A stretch of 64,000 nucleotides of DNA, from NCBI GenBank assembly GCA_964480915.1, contig CAYZRS010000025.1, forward strand, positions 1 through 64,000, read 5' to 3'. The notes under the pieces are model-generated. The model was not told the DNA's origin. It worked only from the letters and a program-made list of their open reading frames with translations, and searched no databases. Origin of the DNA: CAWGCE01 sp964480915 (GTDB lineage Bacteria > Planctomycetota > Planctomycetia > Pirellulales > Pirellulaceae). Position numbers and translations under genes: made by a program. Shown piece after piece: positions 25,841 through 35,766 of this stretch (positions within the stretch are counted from its first letter, which is position 1; the number at the start of each line of letters is the position of its first letter).

Positions 25841-28603
25841 ATGTCGTTATCCATCGTGCCAAAGAAGCGCGTCTGGCTTGGTAGGATCAGTCTTACCGGA
25901 GTCTATTTCGCGCTGTGCGCAGCCTTTTTGCTGTGGGCACTTGATGAGACTCAGTTTCCGCGTAGCGTCGATAATCTGTTCTACGACGTTTGCTTGCGCA
26001 CCGTGAGTCGGTCCGTTGACGTGCCGGCGCATGTTCTGCTGATTGATGGTCCGTTTACCGACAAGCAGTCGTCGGAACGCCAAATCGAATCGGATCGGCT
26101 GCTCGTCGAAAGCGTCGCCAAGCTCAGTCGCTTGGATGCCCGAGCGATTGGCATTTCGTTCCCTGTTTCCAGCGAGCTGGCCGAGGAAATTCGCGCGATC
26201 CATCGACAGGTCGTATTTGTGTCGTCCAGCGATCATGAGCTTGGCGATACGACGTACCCGCTGGCGTCGGGTGCGATTTTGCGGCCAATGAACGGCGTTT
26301 ATCGCGATCACTACGTACAGCTCGGCATCCACAAGCCCCGTTCCTTAGAAGCGGCCATGGCCGCGCTGATGGTGATCGATACGAGCCACTTGCCGCGACA
26401 GTTCTACCGAATTTTCTTTCGCGGTGGCGCCCACAGTCTGCCTCACACAACGACGGAAACGCTGCAAAATGACCACTTAACCGCAGACCTCGTGGCGGGA
26501 AAAGCGGTGTTGATCGGTTTGCGAGCAACAACGAATGACGCCCGCTGGTCGGTTCCGACAACGAATGGCAAGGTCGGCATGACGCCGCTCGAGATTCGCG
26601 GTCACGCGCTGAATACGCTGCTCGTTGACCGGTCGATTCAGCGTTTCCCGCGTTGGTTCACGTTACTTATTTCAATGGCGGCGGCGTTCCTTGGCCAATG
26701 TGTCTTTAGACGGGTCAATGTTCGTATGGCTGCGGCGACCTTTGTGGCGATGATCGCCGCAGTTTTGGGGTGCGCATGGCTTCTTCTTGCTTGGCTGCAC
26801 CTATGGATCCCATGCGTACCCCTTGCTGCCATTCTTACATTCTGTTTCGCAGTTGCTGCCGAGATGCGGTTGGTCGCTGCGGGTACCGCTTTGCGGCTGC
26901 TGCGCATTCGCCGGGAAAAGAAGAGCGTCAGCAATCAGCCACACGATGCGCTGTCGGTGGAGGAAGATCCTTGGACCGATTTGGTCGACCTGACATTTCA
27001 GATGTTCTATCTCCGTCGGCTGATCATTTTGGAATTGCCTGTCGGCCGCGATCATCTGGTTCCCGTCAAATTCGTTAGCTGCGGTCCGGAAGATATTCAG
27101 GAGCGGCGTCGCGATTACCGTCGAAGTCCCTACACCGATTCGCTCCGTAACGGGCCGGCGAGGCCGAACAAGTCGCGACCGTTCTTTGTGAAAGACGATC
27201 CGCAGGATGTCGAGTTTTTGGTTCCCTTGACGTTTGGCGGCAAGGTGGTCGGATTCTTGGCCGTCTCGCTTTACGAAAGCGTGTTGGAAGAGTCGCCCGA
27301 GTTCAACAAGGAACTCGATCGTTTGGCCAAGGAGATCGCACTGCTGATTGCCCAACATCGCAGCCGCCGCCAACAGCGCCTGTCGATGCGAGGCATCGCC
27401 GGCAAACTGCTGCAACGTGTCCCCGAAGACGAACTGTTTGAAGAAATCGAAGACGCGAATCACCTCAAAATGCGCCGCGATGCACTGCTTGATGATGTGT
27501 TCCAATCCTCCGAGATTGCTTCTGCCATTTACGATGCGTTCGGCCAGTTAGTGACCATGAATAAGGCGATGTTTCGCGCCCTCCAGAACAAAGGCGCCTT
27601 ACCGGCTCAACTGACGGCTCTCGAATCGATGGCCTTCCTCACGCATCACGAAACGACCGAGTGTCGGAACAAGATTCGTCGCGCCATTATTGACGGTCGT
27701 CAGCAGGCGATCTTGATCGAGTCGGAAGGAGACGCCTCGACAAAGGTCCTCCACGTCCGGCCTGTCAGTTCCGCAGGTGTGACCAGCGCAGTCGATCCGT
27801 TCGAGGTGCAAGGCATCCATTATGAGCTCGTCGACACTTCGATATTGCACCAGATTCAAGGCGTGAAGAAACGATTGGCCGACAACGTGTTCGGCAAGCT
27901 TGAAATGGAACTGATGCAACTGAAGAGATCGATTGCCGAGTTAAACGCGGAGGAAATGTCATCGGATCGATTCCATTCACTGCGCCACAAGATGGCCCAG
28001 GAGCTCTCCTCTTCGATCTCGAACGTCGCCGCCTATAAGAGCTACCTCGGGAAGAAAGCATCGAACGATGCCGACGAATTCATGCCTGTGGACGCCTGTG
28101 GCGTACTGCGGAACGCAGTGCGCACGGTTAAACCGACCGCTGCTTCGCGAGAGATTGATATCGCGGTCGATTTGCCCAGTGGCGAATATGACGTGTTGGC
28201 AAATCCACACCTGTTGCGTGTCGCTTTCGAATTGACGTTGAAGTGGCTTACCCAAAAGGCGCGTGACGAATCGGAAATCAAAATCGAGTGTGACGACGCC
28301 GTCACGCAGCTTGTCATCCGCTATCAAAATCAAGCGGCGGGCACGTCGACCGAACGATTACAGGAATGCCTGGCAGGCGAATCAACCGACGCCGACGAAT
28401 TCCGTCAGCTGCGTGAATTGCAGGCTTGGTTCGCGCGTTGGGATAGCCGCTTATCCATTCACAGCAATGCGGACGATGGTCTGGTTGTCGAGATGTTCTT
28501 GAAACGTCATCAATGGTCGGAACACGGTGACTCTGGAAACGGAAAGCTGACGAAACCGCACGAGGAAGCGGACACGGGCCACGATGAGGGTATCGGCAGA
28601 TGA
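25841..28603 (+). CDS. CHASE2-domain membrane sensor with GAF/PAS-like regions and a degenerate histidine kinase core
   Basis: 920 residues. Membrane segment at about 17-34, then an extracytoplasmic CHASE2-like domain (about 35-260; 'DVPAHVLLIDGPFTD', 'DARAIGISFPV', 'PLEIRGHALNTLLVDRSIQR') and two or three membrane segments (265-340), the usual CHASE2 arrangement. A GAF-like domain (about 385-515) and a PAS-like domain (about 540-660) follow. In the C-terminal region 'RHKMAQEL' near 716 matches an H-box with its His but lacks the Pro. The ATPase N-box equivalent ('LLRVAFELTLKWLTQKA') lacks Asn, and no DxGxG box is seen. It is probably a signalling pseudokinase. Its stop overlaps the PgsC-like start as ATGA. 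Confidence 0.78.
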   Translation: MSLSIVPKKRVWLGRISLTGVYFALCAAFLLWALDETQFPRSVDNLFYDVCLRTVSRSVDVPAHVLLIDGPFTDKQSSERQIESDRLLVESVAKLSRLDARAIGISFPVSSELAEEIRAIHRQVVFVSSSDHELGDTTYPLASGAILRPMNGVYRDHYVQLGIHKPRSLEAAMAALMVIDTSHLPRQFYRIFFRGGAHSLPHTTTETLQNDHLTADLVAGKAVLIGLRATTNDARWSVPTTNGKVGMTPLEIRGHALNTLLVDRSIQRFPRWFTLLISMAAAFLGQCVFRRVNVRMAAATFVAMIAAVLGCAWLLLAWLHLWIPCVPLAAILTFCFAVAAEMRLVAAGTALRLLRIRREKKSVSNQPHDALSVEEDPWTDLVDLTFQMFYLRRLIILELPVGRDHLVPVKFVSCGPEDIQERRRDYRRSPYTDSLRNGPARPNKSRPFFVKDDPQDVEFLVPLTFGGKVVGFLAVSLYESVLEESPEFNKELDRLAKEIALLIAQHRSRRQQRLSMRGIAGKLLQRVPEDELFEEIEDANHLKMRRDALLDDVFQSSEIASAIYDAFGQLVTMNKAMFRALQNKGALPAQLTALESMAFLTHHETTECRNKIRRAIIDGRQQAILIESEGDASTKVLHVRPVSSAGVTSAVDPFEVQGIHYELVDTSILHQIQGVKKRLADNVFGKLEMELMQLKRSIAELNAEEMSSDRFHSLRHKMAQELSSSISNVAAYKSYLGKKASNDADEFMPVDACGVLRNAVRTVKPTAASREIDIAVDLPSGEYDVLANPHLLRVAFELTLKWLTQKARDESEIKIECDDAVTQLVIRYQNQAAGTSTERLQECLAGESTDADEFRQLRELQAWFARWDSRLSIHSNADDGLVVEMFLKRHQWSEHGDSGNGKLTKPHEEADTGHDEGIGR

Positions 28604-31600
28604 GCGATTTCGTGTTGCCGCTGTTCCCGCTCGACTCATCTGCGATTACGTTGTCGACGTCGGTTTGGGTCGGTGTGTTGGTGGTCTGTTTTTTCAACTT
28701 ACGACTGGGTTGGACACTGTCCGGGTTGGTGATTCCGGGCTATTTGGTCCCGTTGTTGCTTGCCAAACCGGTCTCGGTGGGCGTCATTGGTGGCGAGGCC
28801 ATCGTCACTTACTGGATTGTCTATTTTCTGTCCGAACGCCTTAATCACTTGCCCTATTGGAGCAGTTTCTTTGGCCGCGATCGTTTTTTGGCGCTGGTGT
28901 GTACAAGCGTCTTGGTGCGGGCTGGCGCAGAAGGTTGGTTGCTGCCGTGGCTGGGGCCAGTGCTGAATGATCTGCTCGATATCAACATCGACTACCGGAA
29001 TGATCTGCATAGTTACGGCCTGATCATCGTTTCGTTGCTGGCGAATTGTCTGTGGAAGCCGGGGCTTGTGCGGGGGCTCGGCTGCCAGGCGGTGATGGTT
29101 GGCACGACGTATCTGATCGTGCGGTTCGGATTGGTCGAGTTCACGAACTTCAATGTGGGCGACCTGAGTCTGATGTACGACGACATTTCTTCATCGCTTT
29201 TGGCGAGCCCGAAGGCCTACGTGATCGTGCTCTCGACGGCCTTTCTGGCGTCATGTTTCAACCTGCGCTATTCGTGGGACTTCAGCGGTATTCTTGTCCC
29301 GGCGCTGTTGGCGTTGCTGTGGCATGAACCGATGAAGATTTTCGTTTCGATGATCGAAGCAGGCTACATCATGCTGTTGGCAATGTGGGTTCTGAAATGG
29401 CCGATCTGCCGCCAGACGACCATGGAGGGCGGCCGTCGGTTGGGGCTGTTCTTCACGATCTGCTTTGTCCATCGCCTGGTTACAAGCCACGTCGTACAGT
29501 GGGCATTCCCTTACGCCAACATCACCGACTTCTTTGGGTTTGGCTATTTGCTGACTACGCTGCTGGCAATGAAGGCTCATCAGAAAAAGGCGCCACTGTT
29601 GGTGGGTAAAGCTACGCTGCAGGTGTCGATGTTGGGAGCCGTGCTTGGGAATGGGATTGGATATGCGTTGACGCTGATCCCCATGACCTTCTTCGAGCCG
29701 CCGGCACCGGCGATGGCCATGTTGACGACCGTCGACTATTCGAACACTTCGGGCAACATCGTCGAAATGTTGCGAACCGACAAAGTGCAGCTCTACTCGA
29801 AAAGAACCAGAGAGTCTTACGAGTCGCCGATGCCGGCCGATTTGGCGATGTTTGCGGCCGGGATTCGTGACCTGAGGCAATACGTGGCCACGCAGGATTC
29901 GATCGCCTTGACGCGAGCCCGCCTGCGATTGGGGCAAGTCAATTACACCACGACGCTGGTGAACGATCGCTATCTCTATTTGAACGAACGGGCTCCCGAA
30001 CGGGGTTGGGGTAAGTACATCATCGATACCCGGCAGTCGGATGGGTTGATGATCCAAGTCGCTACACCGCTTGATGAGTGGAACGTCTACGAATCGGGCC
30101 TCTGCCTGTTTCGTGAATTGGAGGCCGGGTCGTTGGCGATCGCGGGTGCCGATCGTCAGACGAACCGAGACGGGTCGGCCGATGTGTTGGCGCGGCAGAA
30201 TACGATCTTCTGGACATTTCATCATGCGATGCACGCGAACAATACGCTCCATGTGCGAGGGTATACGAAAGCGAACGCCGAACGTATCGCCAAAACCGAC
30301 GACCCGGACATCTTGAGATCTCTCGAAAGTTGTCTGTGGGTGCGGCGGGCGGTTCCGCCCGGCTTGCGACTGGATGAATTGAAGCAGTTGGTCGGTCGGT
30401 TCGACGTGCGGTGGGGCGATGCGCCAGTCGGAAACGCACTGCGGGCCAGTTCCGTGGCAGGGTTTGCCGAATTGTTCTTGAGTTCGGCCGACCGGCGGCG
30501 ACTGTTGGCGCTGTTGGGTGAACAGGCGGAAGGAATCGGACAGACTCGCTACGAATTTGCCGAAGGGCCGCTGCTGCCTTGGGTCTTGCGAGCAAAAGAG
30601 AGAATGCCGATTCGAGGTACCAACCTCTACGTCCCGGCCCTGCAAGAAGAGTTGATGTATCTCGATGAGGAAATTCTCCACCCGTTGGTCGGCCTTGCAA
30701 AACAATACAAGCGGTACGAGGAGAGTGACGCTCAGCAAGCTCTGCGATTGGTTGCGATCGCATCGGCGGCAAAGGTCTTGGACTATCGATTGGTCGCGCT
30801 GCGAGACGCCAGACAAAATGAAGATTTTTTATTGCTGCTAGAAAATGAAAGCGGTCGGCGCCATTGGGGGACTTACGTCTTCCGCTTTGGCTTAGAGTCG
30901 CCATTCATCGTGGAAGTGCCGCGCCCTCTTTTGGAGAGCCAGGTGATTGAATTTGGCGCCTCGTTGTTTGAGCAGCTTCGAGGTTCGGCACTGTTCCTGA
31001 CGGGCGCACATCCGATGGCGAATACGGACGGCACGTCCGATCTGGCACGTCTGTCGAACAAAGTGAACCTATTCAATTTGACGCATCAGTCGTATCTCTT
31101 GCAGGCTGGTGATCGCCCAATGCTAGTCGTCCAAGCTCGATCGATTCGTGCTCCGGTTGACGCCGACGTGGTCCTCGCGACCGACAATGGTGTCGTTGAT
31201 GAGGCGGCGCTCTCGCCACTAAAGAAGAGGCTGTTGGCGAAATTGCACGAAAAACGATTGCGGACTTCGTTCGTCGATGGAAAACCGCAAACGGCCGGCT
31301 ACGAATTGGGGATCCTCCTGCAAAGTTCGTCGCTCAATCACACCGAAAATAAAGAACTAATGAGTCTCTGGCTCTCCCCTGCCCTGCGGATGAAATTTCG
31401 CGAGAGCGATGACAATCTGGCAACGCAGGCACAATTCTTAGCCGCCGCAATTCCGACGGTTCGTGGTGACCTATACGACGTGCTGGCGACGTTGCCGGCC
31501 GTGTCGGCCACCTCCGAACCGTCGACGCAGCTGCGCGAAGCGGTGGAGCAGTATTTGCTGACCCAGGATGTTGTGCGACTGGTCGACCTGAGGCAAAGGT

Positions 31601-31836
31601 ATGCCGATTATGAATTTCAGCATGTGATTGATCGTCGAAGTGAACAGTCGTTTCTGCTGATTTCGAAAGAGCCAACCAGGCTGCCGTGGGTTGTCAACGT
31701 GACCGGCTTCTTGGGGGACGCCAATCGTACCGTCGTCGGTGACGAGTTGTCCGATGCGATCGTGAGTCGCTTCGTGGATGATCAGGCGGCATGGATGTGG
31801 ATTCGCGACGGTCGGTTGCAGGAGTCGCAGCCATGA
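28600..31836 (+). CDS. Tandem PgsC/CapC-like membrane protein fused to two degenerate hydrolase-fold repeats
   Basis: 1078 residues. PgsC/CapC is the small membrane partner of the poly-gamma-glutamate ligase PgsB/CapB. Here two PgsC-like units stand in tandem. Unit 1 (about 15-170) has 'GWTLSGLVIPGYLVPLLLAKP' and 'LIIVSLLANCLWKPGLVRGLG'. Unit 2 (about 205-365) has 'DFSGILVPALLALLWHEPMK' and 'YLLTTLLAMKAHQKKAPL'. The remaining 700 residues hold two repeats resembling the hydrolase encoded two genes downstream. Motifs near 482, 550 and 621 (repeat 1) and 768, 842 and 922 (repeat 2) keep its spacing but lose its histidines and glutamate. A partial third copy may close the protein. The bacterial PgsC norm is about 150 residues. 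Confidence 0.8.
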   Translation: MSDFVLPLFPLDSSAITLSTSVWVGVLVVCFFNLRLGWTLSGLVIPGYLVPLLLAKPVSVGVIGGEAIVTYWIVYFLSERLNHLPYWSSFFGRDRFLALVCTSVLVRAGAEGWLLPWLGPVLNDLLDINIDYRNDLHSYGLIIVSLLANCLWKPGLVRGLGCQAVMVGTTYLIVRFGLVEFTNFNVGDLSLMYDDISSSLLASPKAYVIVLSTAFLASCFNLRYSWDFSGILVPALLALLWHEPMKIFVSMIEAGYIMLLAMWVLKWPICRQTTMEGGRRLGLFFTICFVHRLVTSHVVQWAFPYANITDFFGFGYLLTTLLAMKAHQKKAPLLVGKATLQVSMLGAVLGNGIGYALTLIPMTFFEPPAPAMAMLTTVDYSNTSGNIVEMLRTDKVQLYSKRTRESYESPMPADLAMFAAGIRDLRQYVATQDSIALTRARLRLGQVNYTTTLVNDRYLYLNERAPERGWGKYIIDTRQSDGLMIQVATPLDEWNVYESGLCLFRELEAGSLAIAGADRQTNRDGSADVLARQNTIFWTFHHAMHANNTLHVRGYTKANAERIAKTDDPDILRSLESCLWVRRAVPPGLRLDELKQLVGRFDVRWGDAPVGNALRASSVAGFAELFLSSADRRRLLALLGEQAEGIGQTRYEFAEGPLLPWVLRAKERMPIRGTNLYVPALQEELMYLDEEILHPLVGLAKQYKRYEESDAQQALRLVAIASAAKVLDYRLVALRDARQNEDFLLLLENESGRRHWGTYVFRFGLESPFIVEVPRPLLESQVIEFGASLFEQLRGSALFLTGAHPMANTDGTSDLARLSNKVNLFNLTHQSYLLQAGDRPMLVVQARSIRAPVDADVVLATDNGVVDEAALSPLKKRLLAKLHEKRLRTSFVDGKPQTAGYELGILLQSSSLNHTENKELMSLWLSPALRMKFRESDDNLATQAQFLAAAIPTVRGDLYDVLATLPAVSATSEPSTQLREAVEQYLLTQDVVRLVDLRQRYADYEFQHVIDRRSEQSFLLISKEPTRLPWVVNVTGFLGDANRTVVGDELSDAIVSRFVDDQAAWMWIRDGRLQESQP

Positions 31837-34490
31837 TCTTACGCAAGAGATGGATATTGTTGCTGGGACTGATGAGTTGTCTCGTCTGGAGCCAGCGCGA
31901 AGGAATTGTTGCCAGCGGAAAGGCATGGATTGCCGAATTGCGGGCCCGCCGTTTTTGCGAAGATGCGACTCGGTACCGCACGTTTGTACTCAACCGCGAT
32001 CGTGCGATCGATTTTCAGGTGCCGGCGAATCCTCGCACCGTCCGCATCTTCACCAACGCCTCGATGTTCGATGTGGAACCTTTGCGAGTCACCCTGGATG
32101 ACCCCCGACCGGGGCATCGCTACTGTGTCCGCTATGAAGTGCTTGACCAGCTGGGGCGCGTGCTTGAAACGGCCGATTATCATTTTCGTGCCCGCGTGAA
32201 CCAATATCGGAATCCGGAAACGAGCGAAGTATTCACGACGACGATGTTCGACAAATCGACATCGATTCCGGCCGCGACCCGCACACTGCAACTGCCGATG
32301 GAACACGTGGCTGGTAAGGCCGATCGCGTTCGCCTGCGACTCGTCGACGCGGATGAGCAGATCGAAGGAGTCGTCGCGCGCGTGTTCTGCTGTCGGGAAC
32401 GAAGCGGCTATAAGAATGCAGCGACCTGGGGACGACTCTCTCCAGAACGACGAGAGATTCTGGCGCGGGCCAGCGTCTATTCGCCCGACCTGTTGGGGCC
32501 TTACGAACGCCGCAACCTGTTGCGATGGCGTTGGTCACCGTTGGCGCCGCTCGGCGTCGAATCGATCGATTTCGAACGGCGGACGCTTTATGTCCAAAAC
32601 GAGGTCAACGGCGAAGAGATCACTCCGGTCGAATCCGTGAATGGTGTCGCCATCGACGCGGCTCAGCATGGAGTCGTCGCATTGCCGGCCGAGCAAGGGC
32701 TGGCCCACTTGCAAATCTTCAAGCGGCCCGTCGACGCTCGGTTGCCGGCCGAGCCTGATACCGCATGTGAAGTGACCGTGCGGTGGTATGGCTTAGGGTT
32801 GGATCATCGTTTCGAGAAAAGGCTAAAAGTGGATAGCTTTGGCGAGATCGTCGATGTGCCCTGCGACGGCGGACTGATCGATATCGAATCGACGCATCGG
32901 GCAATCGCCAACGTCAGTTGGCGCAAACTTAAGTCGTCCGCCACAGGCAAAGATTCCTCGGCAGACCGAACCCGTTTGGCCGAATACGAATCGCCAGTGC
33001 CCTTGCAGCCTGAACGACGATACCTGCGGACGATGTTGATTTCGCCTGAGAAGTCGGTGACGTACGAAATCTCGCACCCGCAAGGGCAGGCGACACCGAT
33101 GCGTGCCGTTGTTCGCGGCTTCGCCAAGAATGACGAAGGCGCTCGCACAAGTGTCGGCGATCCGCCTCAGGTCGAATGGTCGACGCCAGCGGTGCGTTGG
33201 CAGTATTTGGACGCCGACGGCCAGCCATTAGATCAAGGCGAAGTCGCCATCGACCCGCTGCCGTCCAGTTACGATCGGATCAATATGTCACCAGGTCGCC
33301 GTTTGGTGACCGAGCCGGTCGAAGCCTTCTTCGACGTGCCGGCGAATGTTACGGCAGTCAGGTTTGATACTCTCGAAGAAGCCGCGCTGATTTCTCTCGC
33401 AACTCGACCCTACAATCTACCGCGGGAAGTGATGGTGCCCGAGGAGTATTCAGCGCTGTTGCGGACAGAGATACCTCACCGCACCTGGTTTCCGATCCGC
33501 CCTCGCAAGCACCTGGAATTGGTTGAGCAGAATGAAACGGTGTCCATTCAAATTCAACCACGCCCGCCCGAAGATGATCCGTTGATCACGGCAGGCGAAT
33601 TTGCTTGGGAGGCCTTTCAGCCGAAGGGAGTGTGGGCGGGGCGGCAGCTAGTGACACCACGTGTCGAGAAAGCGCCCCGCGTGGAAGCCTTGGCAACCTG
33701 TTTCTATCAATTGGAGGCCGGTAAAGAACAGCCGATCCGCTGCTTGGCTGAACCGCAAGCGGCCTGGGTGACACCGCGACTGCTATACTTCCGTAAGTCA
33801 ACGGCGAACAGGGCGACCACCCCTGCGCCCGCGCTCACGTTGACGTTGGATGGCCAGAAGATTCACGAGTCCACCTTGCGGGCGATGCATGGCGAAATCG
33901 AATTGCCACGCCGACCTGCCAGCCAATGGTTGGACGCGAACCGCATCCAAGTTTCGGTCGACGATGAGGTCGTCGTGCTGATGAACTATTGCCATTTGCC
34001 GGACCATCCTTCCTTCCTGAAACGGACGGCTCAAAAGCTGAACAATGGAACGCTGCGATTTGATTTTGAGAAAATCGATGCGGAAGAGCTCTTGATCGTC
34101 AAACTCTATCGTCCGCTACCGCAAACGGACCGAGTCCACTTACGTTCCGAACTGGAATATCAACGGACGCCTGACGGAAAACCGAGTCCAGCGTGGACGA
34201 TCACGCGCAAACGATTTGATTTGGCCGTCAGTCAAAACAGACCGGACACCTCAGCGTGGGTGCTGGGGACCGGCGGACAAATCACCGATGGCGGTTTGCC
34301 TTGCTTCTTACCTCTGGGGCCCGATGTTCCTGCGGGCACGTACCGAGTCACTCTGACCGCCGAAGATTTTCGTGACGGCTATGTGATGCTCTATCGGACA
34401 CGGCCCGGATACGCGCCGACGCGAGAATGGAAGTTCGAGCCACGTCCAACCGACGACATCGCAGAATTGCAACCGAAGGTGGTGCCATGA
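31833..34490 (+). CDS. Large secreted beta-rich protein of the PgsBC-like operon
   Basis: 885 residues, no known family recognised. The ATG overlaps the previous stop (ATGA) and is preceded by GGAG. An N-terminal hydrophobic stretch ('WILLLGLMSCLVWS') is a signal peptide or anchor. The rest is soluble, rich in predicted beta strands and in short 'V.F.VP.N...VRF' elements ('FQVPANPRTVRIFTNASMF', 'FFDVPANVTAVRFDTLEEA'), which look like repeated beta-sandwich modules. The C-terminus reads 'DVPAGTYRVTLTAEDFRDGYVMLYRT'. Position inside the operon suggests a periplasmic element of polymer synthesis or export. Nothing catalytic is visible. Confidence 0.75.
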   Translation: MILRKRWILLLGLMSCLVWSQREGIVASGKAWIAELRARRFCEDATRYRTFVLNRDRAIDFQVPANPRTVRIFTNASMFDVEPLRVTLDDPRPGHRYCVRYEVLDQLGRVLETADYHFRARVNQYRNPETSEVFTTTMFDKSTSIPAATRTLQLPMEHVAGKADRVRLRLVDADEQIEGVVARVFCCRERSGYKNAATWGRLSPERREILARASVYSPDLLGPYERRNLLRWRWSPLAPLGVESIDFERRTLYVQNEVNGEEITPVESVNGVAIDAAQHGVVALPAEQGLAHLQIFKRPVDARLPAEPDTACEVTVRWYGLGLDHRFEKRLKVDSFGEIVDVPCDGGLIDIESTHRAIANVSWRKLKSSATGKDSSADRTRLAEYESPVPLQPERRYLRTMLISPEKSVTYEISHPQGQATPMRAVVRGFAKNDEGARTSVGDPPQVEWSTPAVRWQYLDADGQPLDQGEVAIDPLPSSYDRINMSPGRRLVTEPVEAFFDVPANVTAVRFDTLEEAALISLATRPYNLPREVMVPEEYSALLRTEIPHRTWFPIRPRKHLELVEQNETVSIQIQPRPPEDDPLITAGEFAWEAFQPKGVWAGRQLVTPRVEKAPRVEALATCFYQLEAGKEQPIRCLAEPQAAWVTPRLLYFRKSTANRATTPAPALTLTLDGQKIHESTLRAMHGEIELPRRPASQWLDANRIQVSVDDEVVVLMNYCHLPDHPSFLKRTAQKLNNGTLRFDFEKIDAEELLIVKLYRPLPQTDRVHLRSELEYQRTPDGKPSPAWTITRKRFDLAVSQNRPDTSAWVLGTGGQITDGGLPCFLPLGPDVPAGTYRVTLTAEDFRDGYVMLYRTRPGYAPTREWKFEPRPTDDIAELQPKVVP

Positions 34491-35488
34491 TCATTCCAAA
34501 ACAGATGGGAAGTCGCAGTTCGATCTTTCGTCTTTTCCCGCTGGACATTCGCGTGCTTTGTCTCGTTGGCCTGTTTGTGCCGTTTGGCAATTCGGGCCGC
34601 AGTCTCGGCGCCGAACCGACACTCCTCTCGACCATCGAAAGAGCGAGCGAAGCGCATCAGTTTGTGCTGCCTTCTGCAGGTGAACTGCGCACCGTCGAGC
34701 AACTATTCGAACGCACGTTCGAGCTGGCGACCGAGGCTCGGTCAGCTCCGTCAGGAAACGCTGCAAACGCCGTTGAATCGCAATTTGCCGCGCTCACCGA
34801 TCAATGGGCCGCGCATCAGATGAAGCTGCGGCGGTGGACTCGCTATCGCTTCGACGACGGCGAAGTGGCTCCGATTTGGGTGCTGCGTGAAACGAGTCGG
34901 CGGCAAGAGGGGCGTGGTTTCTATGTCTTCTTGCCCGCATCGCGTGGTCAGGAGATTGTTGAGGCGCCGCACAGTTTTCATGACAAGTACACACGAACCA
35001 TTGCGGAACGCCTTTTTCGTTCCGGCCAGTTCCGTGCGGCCAGTTGGAACACCGTCAAGCGATCGGTCGTCGATGTGGCGCATGCGAGATTTCATTATCT
35101 CAACGCGTTTACGCGAGCGGCGCAAGCCACCGATCCGGCCACAACGGTCGTACAAATACACGGCTACGCGGCGATGAAGCGGAAGACACCGGCCGGCATG
35201 TCGGCCGACATGATTCTCAGTAATGGCACCGATCGACCGCACACGTCGCTCGTCGAGTTACAGCAACGCCTGCAAACTGTCTGGCCGAAATTCGCCGTGC
35301 TGGCATATCCGACCGACGTGCGCGAATTGGGTGCTACCAAGAATGTGCAGGCCGAACTGCTGCGTGCTGCGGGCTCCGATCGTTTCCTGCATGTCGAAAT
35401 GAGTCGTCGCTTGCGACTCTCACTTGCCAGCGATGCTATCGTTCGATCGGAATTTCTCGAGGCGCTGGCGGTAGTCTGCCGAAGATAG
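34487..35488 (+). CDS. Secreted hydrolase resembling phage-type poly-gamma-glutamate hydrolase / zinc amidohydrolases
   Basis: 333 residues with a signal peptide or anchor at about 14-40. The ATG overlaps the previous stop by four bases. Three motifs stand out: 'EIVEAPHSFHDKYT' near 155, 'VVQIHGY' near 220 and 'LHVEMSRRLRLSL' near 300. The last resembles the 'ELSxxLR' block of PghP-like and N-formylglutamate amidohydrolase-like zinc enzymes, and the first two could supply zinc-binding His residues. 'VVDVAHARFHYLNAF' near 193 is also shared with the degenerate copies in the PgsC-like protein. I infer cleavage of gamma-glutamyl or similar amide bonds in the periplasm, for trimming or release of the polymer. 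Superfamily membership is from motif recall, not a search. Confidence 0.6.
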   Translation: MIIPKQMGSRSSIFRLFPLDIRVLCLVGLFVPFGNSGRSLGAEPTLLSTIERASEAHQFVLPSAGELRTVEQLFERTFELATEARSAPSGNAANAVESQFAALTDQWAAHQMKLRRWTRYRFDDGEVAPIWVLRETSRRQEGRGFYVFLPASRGQEIVEAPHSFHDKYTRTIAERLFRSGQFRAASWNTVKRSVVDVAHARFHYLNAFTRAAQATDPATTVVQIHGYAAMKRKTPAGMSADMILSNGTDRPHTSLVELQQRLQTVWPKFAVLAYPTDVRELGATKNVQAELLRAAGSDRFLHVEMSRRLRLSLASDAIVRSEFLEALAVVCRR

Positions 35489-35766
35489 GAGAGGTTTGAC
35501 GATTCCGTCGACATTTCTGATTGCGGTGGCTTTCCCAATCGCTGCTTTCGGGCCTGTCGGCATGCGATCTTCCTCATCGTGAATCGGCTCACCACCCATC
35601 CCAGGCAATCGAAATTGCCCAAGACTGCATCCCTTCCGGGACCGGTGCACTTGTGGCCAAACGAAATTTGATCAGCGGAAAATCGGCTGTTCGGACGCGT
35701 TCTGCGCGCTCGAATGGTGGACCGGCAGCGCTTCGATTTGCGCCAGCAAATCGTCTTGCGATCAAG

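Noticed and set aside
29251..30816. 521-codon minus-strand open frame opposite the PgsC-like gene
   Set aside because: It is the antisense shadow of a clear membrane protein gene; its translation is His/Arg/Gln-rich with no family motifs.
35521..35766. N-terminal extension of the giant exporter-like protein from a TTG
   Set aside because: The translation is not protein-like and places a signal peptide 90 residues inside the product; the GTG at 35767 begins directly on it.
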